Positions 1 to 5,916 of a stretch of DNA of 12,987 nucleotides are shown in pieces (the first letter of the stretch is position 1; every line of letters begins with the position of its first letter). The stretch is from Propionibacterium sp. GTDB lineage: Bacteria; Actinomycetota; Actinomycetes; Propionibacteriales; Propionibacteriaceae. The notes beneath the pieces are model-generated. The model was not told the DNA's origin, made no database searches, and worked only from the letters and a program-made list of their open reading frames with translations. A program made the translations under genes and the position numbers. Location: the NCBI GenBank assembly GCA_012837465.1, contig DURG01000083.1, positions 1-12,987 of the forward strand, in the 5' to 3' direction.

Positions 1-233
1 CCGGCGCCGAGGACCCGGAGCACGTCGTCTTCCGCCAGCGGGTGGGCCTGCTGCGCGCCATCAAGGCCGACACGGCGCTCGCTGCCACGCTCGGCGCCCT
101 CGACGGCGACCTCACCGTCGGCCAGGTCGTCCCCGCTGTTGCCCAGGTGCTCGACCTCGACGTGACGCAGTTGGCCGGGGCGCTCCTCCCCGAGATCCGC
201 CAGGCGCTTCTCGACCAGTTCCTCATCCTCTAG
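1..233 (+). CDS. C-terminal end of a probable SAM-dependent methyltransferase (DUF7059-type), 5' truncated
   Basis: The frame is open from base 3 to the TAG at 231-233 and gives about 76 residues with no obvious N-terminus, so this is the tail of a gene that begins outside the window. An internal GTG at 42 is not a credible start. The tail carries a hydrophobic, Leu/Val/Ala-rich segment with LTVGQVVPAVAQVL and a final LLDQFLIL. This resembles the C-terminal winged-helix-like tail of large actinobacterial class I methyltransferases that carry an N-terminal DUF7059 domain. From memory, that family often sits beside topA in actinobacteria, which fits the topA found at 5917. The catalytic domain is not visible here, so the family call rests on the tail pattern and on context. 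The coding frame is secure; the product is moderate. Confidence 0.55.
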   Translation, partial: GAEDPEHVVFRQRVGLLRAIKADTALAATLGALDGDLTVGQVVPAVAQVLDLDVTQLAGALLPEIRQALLDQFLIL

Positions 234-260
234 ATTGGTTCACTGAATAGGTCGCATTGC

Positions 261-287
261 TGACTAGATAGGTTTACGATCTAGTCA
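261..287. promoter_or_regulatory. Perfect 9-bp inverted repeat: candidate PadR autoregulatory operator
   Basis: TGACTAGAT (261-269) and ATCTAGTCA (279-287) are perfect reverse complements separated by 9 bases. The last base of the right arm is the A of the PadR start codon. The element is AT-rich in a very GC-rich region. A -10-like TACGAT lies at 275-280, inside the repeat, exactly where a transcript starting at or next to the ATG would need it. PadR dimers are known to bind short inverted repeats in their own promoters, so autorepression is the natural inference. No second copy of this sequence was seen in the window. Confidence 0.7.
275..280 (+). promoter_or_regulatory. Candidate -10 element for a leaderless padR transcript
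   Basis: TACGAT fits the TANNNT pattern of actinobacterial -10 elements and ends six bases before the ATG at 287, which would place the transcript start at the start codon. No Shine-Dalgarno sequence precedes the ATG, and leaderless mRNAs are common in actinobacteria. No clear -35 is visible; the bases at the expected distance (251-256, GTCGCA) are a poor match. Confidence 0.5.
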
Positions 288-622
288 TGACAGCAGCAAC
301 CTGGCCCACGTCCTGGCTCAAGGGATTCCTTGAGGTGGCCGTCCTCGCGATCATCGCGGAGGGCGAGACGTACGGCTACGAGATCACCAGCCAGCTGGAG
401 GCCAACGGATTCGGCGCCGTCAAGGGCGGCACCCTCTACCCCATCCTCGGGCGCCTCGAGGAGGCCGGCCTGGTCCAGACCGAGTGGCGCGCCGGCGATT
501 CCGGCCCCGGCCGCAAGTACTACCGCCTCACCCCCGACGGCGGGGCAGGGCTCCACGAGCGCGCGGCCACGTGGCGCGCCTTCTCTGACAACCTCACCGC
601 ACTCCTGAAGGAGCACTCATGA
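287..622 (+). CDS. PadR-family transcriptional regulator
   Basis: This 111-aa protein is a short PadR winged-helix repressor. The diagnostic pattern is clear: hydrophobic helix 1 (about residues 12-24), YGYEI at 29-33, the recognition-helix signature GTLYPILGRLEEAGL at 48-62, and the beta-wing GRKYYRLT at 75-82. A C-terminal dimerisation helix fills residues 88-109. The length is normal for the compact PadR subfamily. The ATG at 287 has no ribosome-binding site and directly follows the inverted repeat, which suggests leaderless translation and autorepression. Its stop overlaps the start of the next gene by four bases (ATGA), so the two are translationally coupled. PadR genes paired with HAAS/DUF1700 membrane proteins are a recurring arrangement, and the partner here fits. 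The inducing signal cannot be read from the sequence. The family call is very secure. Confidence 0.93.
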   Translation: MTAATWPTSWLKGFLEVAVLAIIAEGETYGYEITSQLEANGFGAVKGGTLYPILGRLEEAGLVQTEWRAGDSGPGRKYYRLTPDGGAGLHERAATWRAFSDNLTALLKEHS

Positions 623-1125
623 CCACCTACACCGATGACCTTGTCTTCGAACTGCGCATGCTGGAGGTGCCAGGGACCCGCATCGGCGAGATCCTCGCCG
701 AGGTGCAGAGCCACATCGCCGAGACCGGAGAAGATCCCGTGGACGCCTTCGGGCCCGTGAAGGACTACGCGAGGGAGCGGGCGGGCCTCGAGGTGGCAGC
801 CCAGCAGGGTGGCTTCCTGGCCCGGCTCTTCCGCGGCCACTGGCTCATGTTCCTGGCCGGGCTCGCGTACACGTTCATCGCCGCGCGGCTGATGATCGGC
901 GGTGGCATGGCGCTGGCGTCGGAGCGTTTCGAGTCCCCGTTCGGGCTGAACCCCTGGGCTGCGCTCATCATCGGCGTGGTGTTGTTGGCCGCGTGGGGCG
1001 TGTGGCTCCTACGGCTGATGAAGGCCGATCCCATCGTCGATCCGCGCACCGGCCGCCAGGTCGAGTGGGACCTGCGCGGCCGGCGCAAGGACGCTAATGG
1101 CCCAGACGGTGCAGCCAGGCCTTGA
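619..1125 (+). CDS. HAAS/DUF1700-like membrane protein coupled to PadR
   Basis: This is a 168-aa protein with an N-terminal soluble helical domain of about 65 residues. Its pattern (LRMLEVPGTRIGEILAEVQ followed by an acidic turn, DAFGPVKDYA) matches HAAS (DUF1700-type) domains, in which short helices end in a GxPxxYA-like segment. Two membrane helices follow, at about residues 75-97 and 112-134, and then a charged cytoplasmic tail of about 34 residues. The start at 619 is fixed by a strong GAAGGAG ribosome-binding site at 607-613 and by the ATGA overlap with padR. HAAS proteins are usually encoded next to PadR regulators and are thought to act as small membrane signalling or regulatory partners; the biochemical role is unknown. 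The last 32 bases overlap the 3' end of the convergent GH81 gene. Confidence 0.8.
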   Translation: MTTYTDDLVFELRMLEVPGTRIGEILAEVQSHIAETGEDPVDAFGPVKDYARERAGLEVAAQQGGFLARLFRGHWLMFLAGLAYTFIAARLMIGGGMALASERFESPFGLNPWAALIIGVVLLAAWGVWLLRLMKADPIVDPRTGRQVEWDLRGRRKDANGPDGAARP

Positions 1126-3115
1126 GGAAGGTGCGGCTGTTGCCGTCGTCGACCGGCACCTCGTCGACCACCTCGAGGGCGGCCTTCCGCTGCTCCTCCC
1201 CGGCCAGGGCCGAGTAGGCCAGCAGCAGGTCGCCGTACTGCTGGGTGTAGCCCTTCCCGTCGAGGCCCTCCTCGAGGTTCGTGCCCACCCGGGCCGGGTC
1301 GTCGCCGAGGTAGCGCGAGGCCGGGGTGACGGGCAGGACCTGGATGGCCAGGCCCGCCGCCGGCTCCGCTGAGAACCAGGTGGCGAAATCCCGCTTCCCG
1401 CCGAAGTTCAGCGGGATGTAGCTGTGGCCGTAGCCCTCGTAGACCGGATCCTCCAGGTCGAAGTTGGTCCAGTATGCGAGCGCGGTGGCGATCTCGTTGG
1501 CCTGCAGCCAAGCGCCCTGCTGCTCGAGGCCCTCGTTGCCGGAGGCCGCTGCCCAGTGGCGGAGGCCCACCCAGGCGTTGATCGCCTCGCTGGTCGACTC
1601 CTGGTTGTTGCCGTCGGCGAACGGTGAGGTGCCCGAGGCCCAGGCGTGCGATGCGTAGGCGTCGTACGAGCGCCACTGCGGGAACTGCTCGCCGGCCTCG
1701 GGTGAGGCGATGTCGGCGGCCAGCAGGTCCATCACCGGGGCCAACTCCTCGGCCAGCTCCGCGTCGTCGTGCGCGAAGACGCCGGCGGCGTAGAGGAAGT
1801 AGCCGTAGTGGAAGTGGTGGTCGTTGAACTCCTCCGAGCCGAACGACGGGGTCTGCCCGACGATGCCGCTGTTGGTCTCGTCGAAGAAGAAGCACCGGGC
1901 ATCGCCTTCGTCGACGCAGCCGGCGGGCTCGGCCCAGTCGCGCAGCTCGGTGAGTGCACGCGTCCGCAGCGCCTCAGCCAGGTCGTCGCGCCCGAGCTCG
2001 GTGGCGATGGTCCACAGCTGCGCGTCGCGCGCCAGGGCCTTGCCGCCGAAGTAGGTGTCGGCCGGGTAGGGCGGCTCCTCCGCGACGTCGGCCTCGAGGC
2101 TGACCACCACGTCGGCGGCCTCCTCGTCGGTCAGCACGTCCAGCCCGAGGGTGAGCGGGGCCTCGCGCAACGGCGCGGTCCAGCTCAGCTCGGTGCCGGA
2201 GCACAGCGTCATCTCGCCGTAGGCGCTGGGGTAGGTGCCCAGGCTGCACTCGTCGGCCATGCCATCGCGGTGGTGCGGGCGGGTGGCGAACAGAGTGGGT
2301 TCGCCGTCGGCCGTCTCGTAGCTGATCGTCGTGCGGGCGTCGTCCCCGTCGATGGCCCAGCCCGCGTGGGTGGCGATGACGGGATTGGCGGCCGCCAGAA
2401 CCGCCTCGGCGTCACCGCCCTGCGGCAGCGCGACCCAGGTGGCGGTGCCGCCGGCCGGCAGCGACACGGCCTGCTCCCCGATGGCGCCGCCGTCGGAGAC
2501 CAGCGCCACGTACTCGTTGGTGCCGTCCGACGCGGTGGGGCGGCCGTCCTGCTCGACGAACGACTGGAGCGTGCTGAGCGACACTTCGTCCTCGGCCGTG
2601 AAGCTCACCAGGGGGGAGCCCTGCGTGACCCGCACGTGGCCGAGCGGACCGGAGTCGCCCAATGCGGTCAGCGTGACGCTGGCGGTGTCATAGGCGGTGA
2701 CCTCCCAGCCGGTGGTGCCCGGCACGGTGACCTGCACCGTCGGGCGGAACCCGCCGAAGATGGTCTTGCCGTCCGAGTGCACCTCGGGCACCCCGAAGCC
2801 GAACCCGTCGCCGCCCTCCGTGACGCCGAAGCTCAGCGGGAGGGGGAACACGGGCAGCGCGTCCGGGCCGAAGACCAGGCCGGAGAACCAGCGGTTGGTC
2901 GGCGGCACGAGGCCCTCGGCCAGGCGCTCGGGCTTGAGGTCGGCCCCCGGCGCAGAGGCCAGGTCCGCCAGGCCGGCGGTCAGCGGCTCGACGGCCACGG
3001 AGGGGCTGCTGGTGGGGATGGGCGTGCCCTCGGGCGACTCCTCGCCGCCCGGGGTGCAGGCGGCGAGCGCCATGGCGGCGACTGCGATCAGTGCGGTGAC
3101 CCGGGCCCTGATCAA
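1094..3115 (-). CDS. GH81 endo-beta-1,3-glucanase, secreted lipoprotein
   Basis: This 673-aa protein is predicted to hydrolyse internal beta-1,3-glucan linkages (GH81, EC 3.2.1.39) outside the cell. It has a lipoprotein signal peptide: a short Arg-containing N-region, a hydrophobic core and lipobox LAAC with Cys20, followed by a Ser/Pro/Glu linker. The N-terminal beta-rich region begins near residue 71 with PPTNRWFSGL, the usual GH81 opening. The catalytic (alpha/alpha)6 region carries the family hallmark NDHHFHYGY at 431-439, with Asp432 the probable general acid. The NQESTSEAINAW motif at 504-515 contains Glu506 and Glu510, matching the family's catalytic glutamates, so the enzyme looks intact. 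The start is TTG at 3115, overlapping the preceding stop as TTGA; no in-frame alternative near it yields a signal peptide. It is the third gene of the operon with the glucan-synthase-like GT2 and is probably co-translated with the HlyD-like gene. Confidence 0.9.
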   Translation of the reverse strand: MIRARVTALIAVAAMALAACTPGGEESPEGTPIPTSSPSVAVEPLTAGLADLASAPGADLKPERLAEGLVPPTNRWFSGLVFGPDALPVFPLPLSFGVTEGGDGFGFGVPEVHSDGKTIFGGFRPTVQVTVPGTTGWEVTAYDTASVTLTALGDSGPLGHVRVTQGSPLVSFTAEDEVSLSTLQSFVEQDGRPTASDGTNEYVALVSDGGAIGEQAVSLPAGGTATWVALPQGGDAEAVLAAANPVIATHAGWAIDGDDARTTISYETADGEPTLFATRPHHRDGMADECSLGTYPSAYGEMTLCSGTELSWTAPLREAPLTLGLDVLTDEEAADVVVSLEADVAEEPPYPADTYFGGKALARDAQLWTIATELGRDDLAEALRTRALTELRDWAEPAGCVDEGDARCFFFDETNSGIVGQTPSFGSEEFNDHHFHYGYFLYAAGVFAHDDAELAEELAPVMDLLAADIASPEAGEQFPQWRSYDAYASHAWASGTSPFADGNNQESTSEAINAWVGLRHWAAASGNEGLEQQGAWLQANEIATALAYWTNFDLEDPVYEGYGHSYIPLNFGGKRDFATWFSAEPAAGLAIQVLPVTPASRYLGDDPARVGTNLEEGLDGKGYTQQYGDLLLAYSALAGEEQRKAALEVVDEVPVDDGNSRTFLKAWLHRLGH

Positions 3116-3849
3116 CGCAGCCCGATCTTCAGCAGGAAGTCGTTGACCGCCTGCGCCGGCCCCGCGAGGATGCCGTCGTCGCGCAGCGACATGACGGCCA
3201 GCACGGGGGTGCCGCGACGGGTCAACAGGGCGTAGTCGTCCTGCTGCAGCGAGTCGCTGGCCACGGTCACGACGGTCATGGTGGAGCCCTCCTGGCTGCG
3301 CACGTCCACGCCGACGACCTCGCCGGTCACGCGGGCGCCGTCAGGGAGGTGGAGCCTCACCGGTGCGTTCTCCGTGATGCGGCCGTAGTCGAAGGGGTTG
3401 AGCTGGAAGAAGGCGCGCACGGTCTTCTGGCCGTCGGCGACCACGGAGGCCAAGCGGCCGCCGTTGTTGATGTAGGTGCCGTGGTTGGCCACGAAGTCGG
3501 TCAGGTAGCCGTCGCTGACGGCGTGGTAGGTGACGGTGCCCGCCGTCGCGTCGATGGTGAAGGCCGGGGTGCTGGCCGGCACCACGCCGCGGGCGATGGC
3601 CTCCTGCAGCGAGGGGCTGTCGACGACGAAGAGGTCCTGGCCGGCGGTGACCTGGTCACCGGGCTTGACGAGTTGGTCGACGACGACGCCGCCGTAGGCG
3701 GAGGCGACCGCGGAGGTGGGGGCCTCGACGAGGGCCTCGAGGCTGGCGACCTGGTTCTGCCGCTGGTTGAACAGCAGCGTGAGGCCGGCGACGAGGACGA
3801 GCACCACGACGATGCCCAAGAGGATCTGGAGACGGTTGAGCCAGGACAT
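3112..3849 (-). CDS. HlyD-like membrane-fusion / biotin-lipoyl domain protein of the glucan synthase operon
   Basis: This 245-aa protein has one N-terminal membrane helix (about residues 9-27) and then an extracytoplasmic domain. Two lipoyl-like halves are visible. The first, about 48-77, contains VDQLVKPGDQVTAGQDLFVV; the second, about 104-137, has DGYLTDFVANHGTYINNGG. A beta-barrel-like segment follows at about 143-200. Only about 25 residues separate the two halves, so the long coiled-coil hairpin of classical HlyD/AcrA adaptors is missing. That is sensible for a Gram-positive cell with no outer-membrane channel. There is no MKM-type attachment lysine, so it is not a biotin or lipoyl carrier. 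It starts two bases after the GT2 stop, with AGGA just upstream. By analogy with BgsB, the HlyD-like partner of the Sinorhizobium mixed-linkage glucan synthase BgsA, it may guide the nascent polymer out of the membrane. Confidence 0.82.
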   Translation of the reverse strand: MSWLNRLQILLGIVVVLVLVAGLTLLFNQRQNQVASLEALVEAPTSAVASAYGGVVVDQLVKPGDQVTAGQDLFVVDSPSLQEAIARGVVPASTPAFTIDATAGTVTYHAVSDGYLTDFVANHGTYINNGGRLASVVADGQKTVRAFFQLNPFDYGRITENAPVRLHLPDGARVTGEVVGVDVRSQEGSTMTVVTVASDSLQQDDYALLTRRGTPVLAVMSLRDDGILAGPAQAVNDFLLKIGLR

Positions 3850-3851
3850 GA

Positions 3852-5651
3852 TCAGTTCCTAACGGAGTTGGCGAGTTCGTACTGGGCGGCCTTGGCCTGC
3901 TCGATCGACTCGGCGTCGAGCGGGGCCGGCTTGGGCGTGGCGTCGTCGTCGGTGTTGATCCGACGCGGCGAGTGCCGCTTGCCCTTGGCGCGGAGGCGGC
4001 GGTCGCGGTCCTCCAGTGCGGCGACCACGAGGAAGGTGCCCAGCGAGAGCGTGTTGACGGCGCACCAGAAGGTGGCCACCGTGAACGAACTCATCATCTG
4101 GTCACGCCAGAGGGACACCGCGGTGGTGCACGCGAGGAACACGAAGGCGTAGACCTGCACGTGGATGAAGTTGAAGGCGGAGGTGCGCCCACCGGTGGTG
4201 CCGGTGACGGACCACTTGGTGTCCACCTTCAGCCAGGCGTTCATGAGCGCCTTGATGTAGATGGGGAAGGAGTTGAGGCTGAGCAGCAACACCTCCCAGC
4301 GGAAAGTGCCGGCGATGACGGCCGCGAGGAGCACTTGCAGCACGTAGAAGCCGGAGTAGAACAGCACCCACTGGTACCAGGGCACGTTCATGGTCACGGG
4401 GCGCAGGTCGAAGAAGATCTCCAGCGCCGGGACGAACATCAGCAGGCCCGGCGCGATGCCGGTGAGGTAGTGCGTCGCGGTGACGAAGTACATCAGCCGC
4501 TGGTCCAGGCTCAGCCGGCGGTGCGGGCTGAGGGGGTTGTGGGTCAGCAGGATCTCGAAGCCGCCGGTGGCCCAGCGCAGTTGCTGCTTGGAGTACGCCT
4601 CGACGGTGTCGGGGGCGTCGCCGACGGCGAGTTCGCGGGGCTGGAAGACGCTGCGCCAGCCGCGCTCGTGGAGCAGCAGCGACGTCCAGACGTCCTCGGA
4701 CTTCGACTGGGTGTAGATGCCACCGATGTCGTCGATGGCGGCGCGGCGGAACAGCACGTTGGTGCCGACGCAGAACGCAGCGTTGAACTCGTTTCGTCCC
4801 GGCTGGACGAAGCGGTAGAACATGGTCTGCATGTAGCCGGCGCCGCGCGAGATGACGTTGTGGAGGTTGCCGTAGACCTGCGGGGTCTGCACGAAGGCGA
4901 CGTTCGGGTCCACCATCGCGGGCAGGGTCTCCTCGAGGAAGTCGGGCTTCGCGACGAAGTCGGCATCGAGGATGATGAAGTACGGCGACTTGGCGATGGT
5001 GAGCGCGTGGTTGACGTTGCCGGCCTTCGCGCCGGCCCCGCCCAGGCGCCGGATGTAGCCGCAACCGAGGCTGTCGGCGAGGTCGCGCACGTCGTCGGAG
5101 TCGCCGTCGTCGCAGATGTAGGTGTCGTGGGCGCCACGCATGGCCATGGCGGCCTCTGCGGTGCGGCGGATCACGTTGAGCGGTTCGCCGTAGACGGTGA
5201 TGAGCACGTCGACGTTGACCGGGGCACCGTCGATGTGGAGCGGCCACGTCGTCGGGTCGTCGGGGGAGTCGAGCAGTTCGTTCGCCTCCGGCCGGAAGAG
5301 GTTGGCCTGCGCGTTCTGGAACGCGTAGGAGGGCTGCTGGCCGTAGCCGGACAGCATGGTCCACAGCGCCATGATGGCGTGGAAGACCAGGATGGCCTCC
5401 GCCGCGATGACGATGAGCCAGGGCAGCAGGTCGCCGCGGATGGAGGGGTTGAGCAGGAACGCGGCGTAGGCGATGACGCCAACGCCGGCGATGAGCGCCA
5501 CGAGCAACAGCACGGGCGAGTATCGGTTGGTGGTGGCGGCGCGCCGCGACCGTGGGTCGAGGCCGTCGACGGAATGGAGGTCGTTGTAGGTGTTGACCAG
5601 GGACAGGTCCTGCGTCCTGGCTGGACGCGGGCGGGATTGTCTCCTCGGCAT
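3852..5651 (-). CDS. Processive family-2 glycosyltransferase, cellulose/curdlan synthase-like (putative beta-glucan synthase)
   Basis: This 599-aa membrane protein is predicted to polymerise a beta-linked glycan from a nucleotide sugar and extrude it. Two membrane helices (about 46-68 and 74-98) precede a cytosolic GT-A domain with all processive GT2 motifs: CDDGDSDD at 180-187, LDADF at 228-232 (DxD), FCVGTNVLFRR at 293-303, the TED-type motif as SED (318-320), and QQLRW at 356-360. About five further helices span residues 390-546. A likely gating-loop equivalent, KWSVTGT, lies at 479-485, comparable to FxVTxKG of BcsA. There is no PilZ c-di-GMP domain; the last 50 residues are polar and probably disordered. 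It is shorter than most BcsA proteins and close to CrdS/BgsA size. GAAGGA at 5662-5657 on the minus strand sets the start. The sugar (glucose) and linkage are inferred from the GH81 partner. Confidence 0.9.
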   Translation of the reverse strand: MPRRQSRPRPARTQDLSLVNTYNDLHSVDGLDPRSRRAATTNRYSPVLLLVALIAGVGVIAYAAFLLNPSIRGDLLPWLIVIAAEAILVFHAIMALWTMLSGYGQQPSYAFQNAQANLFRPEANELLDSPDDPTTWPLHIDGAPVNVDVLITVYGEPLNVIRRTAEAAMAMRGAHDTYICDDGDSDDVRDLADSLGCGYIRRLGGAGAKAGNVNHALTIAKSPYFIILDADFVAKPDFLEETLPAMVDPNVAFVQTPQVYGNLHNVISRGAGYMQTMFYRFVQPGRNEFNAAFCVGTNVLFRRAAIDDIGGIYTQSKSEDVWTSLLLHERGWRSVFQPRELAVGDAPDTVEAYSKQQLRWATGGFEILLTHNPLSPHRRLSLDQRLMYFVTATHYLTGIAPGLLMFVPALEIFFDLRPVTMNVPWYQWVLFYSGFYVLQVLLAAVIAGTFRWEVLLLSLNSFPIYIKALMNAWLKVDTKWSVTGTTGGRTSAFNFIHVQVYAFVFLACTTAVSLWRDQMMSSFTVATFWCAVNTLSLGTFLVVAALEDRDRRLRAKGKRHSPRRINTDDDATPKPAPLDAESIEQAKAAQYELANSVRN

Positions 5652-5656
5652 GTCGG

Positions 5657-5662
5657 TCCTTC
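5657..5662 (-). promoter_or_regulatory. Ribosome-binding site of the GT2 gene
   Basis: On the minus strand GAAGGA sits five bases before the ATG at 5651. It fixes the translation start, and it places the terminator hairpin at 5705-5749 upstream of the binding site, in the leader or promoter region. Confidence 0.75.
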
Positions 5663-5688
5663 GTTAGGTGATGGGGCAAACTCGGCGG

Positions 5689-5702
5689 GCCCGATTGCGG
5701 GC
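5689..5702 (-). other. Small perfect hairpin in the GT2 leader
   Basis: GCCCG and CGGGC pair perfectly around a 4-base loop, just downstream of the T tract of the terminator and about 40 bases before the GT2 start. It could be an additional leader structure or chance in GC-rich DNA. It does not cover the ribosome-binding site. Confidence 0.4.
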
Positions 5703-5704
5703 AT

Positions 5705-5749
5705 AAAAAAACGTCGGCGCCAATCCCTTGTGCGGGCTGGCTGCCGACG
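5705..5749 (-). terminator. Intrinsic terminator reading leftward, upstream of the GT2 start: candidate attenuator
   Basis: On the minus strand, CGTCGGC-A-GCCA (5749-5738) pairs with TGGC-GCCGACG (5722-5712): eleven base pairs with one bulged A. CCC and GGG inside the loop can extend the stem. Seven T residues follow at once (5711-5705). This is a textbook rho-independent terminator and has no T tract on the other strand, so it acts on transcripts heading into the GT2 operon. It ends 53 bases before the GT2 start codon. No convincing promoter was found between the T tract and the ribosome-binding site. It is therefore either a conditional attenuator in the operon leader or an insulator against leftward read-through. 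I recognise no known riboswitch aptamer around it. Confidence 0.72.
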
Positions 5750-5857
5750 ATGGCGGAGCACTGCGATGCGTTTCAACGATAAGCCTGATGGGGGGGTCAA
5801 AAAGCAAATTGAGGGCCATCCATCCACCCCTGCGGGTGGCTGCCCGTGCGGTCATCC

Positions 5858-5863
5858 TTGACA
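5858..5863 (+). promoter_or_regulatory. Candidate -35 of a topA promoter
   Basis: TTGACA is an exact sigma-70-type -35, 54 bases before the topA start codon. The hexamer at standard spacing (AGTCGA, 5881-5886) is a poor -10. A better hexamer, TATTGT at 5872-5877, is only eight bases away. The promoter is plausible by position, but the pairing of elements is unresolved. Confidence 0.35.
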
Positions 5864-5916
5864 GCGCAGGCTATTGTTCGAGTCGAGTTTCCCCCAACAC
5901 CCAAGGAAAGATCTGC

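Larger units (their letters stand above)
5652..5916. other. 265-bp divergent intergenic region between the GT2 operon and topA
   Basis: This is the longest gene-free stretch in the window. It is relatively AT-rich, as expected for promoters firing both ways. Reading toward GT2, it holds an AT-rich block at about 5771-5808, an intrinsic terminator (5705-5749) and a small perfect hairpin (5689-5702). Reading toward topA, it holds a palindrome, CCACCC-CTGC-GGGTGG (5824-5839), flanked by GGGC and GCCC, and a consensus -35 at 5858-5863. No ORF with a credible start was seen in it. Confidence 0.75.

Noticed and set aside
1769..3235. Long + strand open frame (488 codons) opposite the GH81 gene
   Set aside because: It is the antisense shadow of a clear GH81 gene in high-GC DNA; the composition is low-complexity Gly/Val/Arg with no motif.
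3112..3849. Biotin or lipoyl carrier protein
   Set aside because: There is no modified-lysine motif, and the N-terminal membrane helix and operon context fit a membrane-fusion protein.
5712..5830. A known c-di-GMP riboswitch in the GT2 leader
   Set aside because: The conserved GEMM core segments could not be found; only the terminator is convincing.
3972..5861. Long + strand open frame (629 codons) opposite the GT2 gene
   Set aside because: The opposite strand encodes an unmistakable GT2; this frame is Val/Asp/Gly-rich and lacks any domain or ribosome-binding site.
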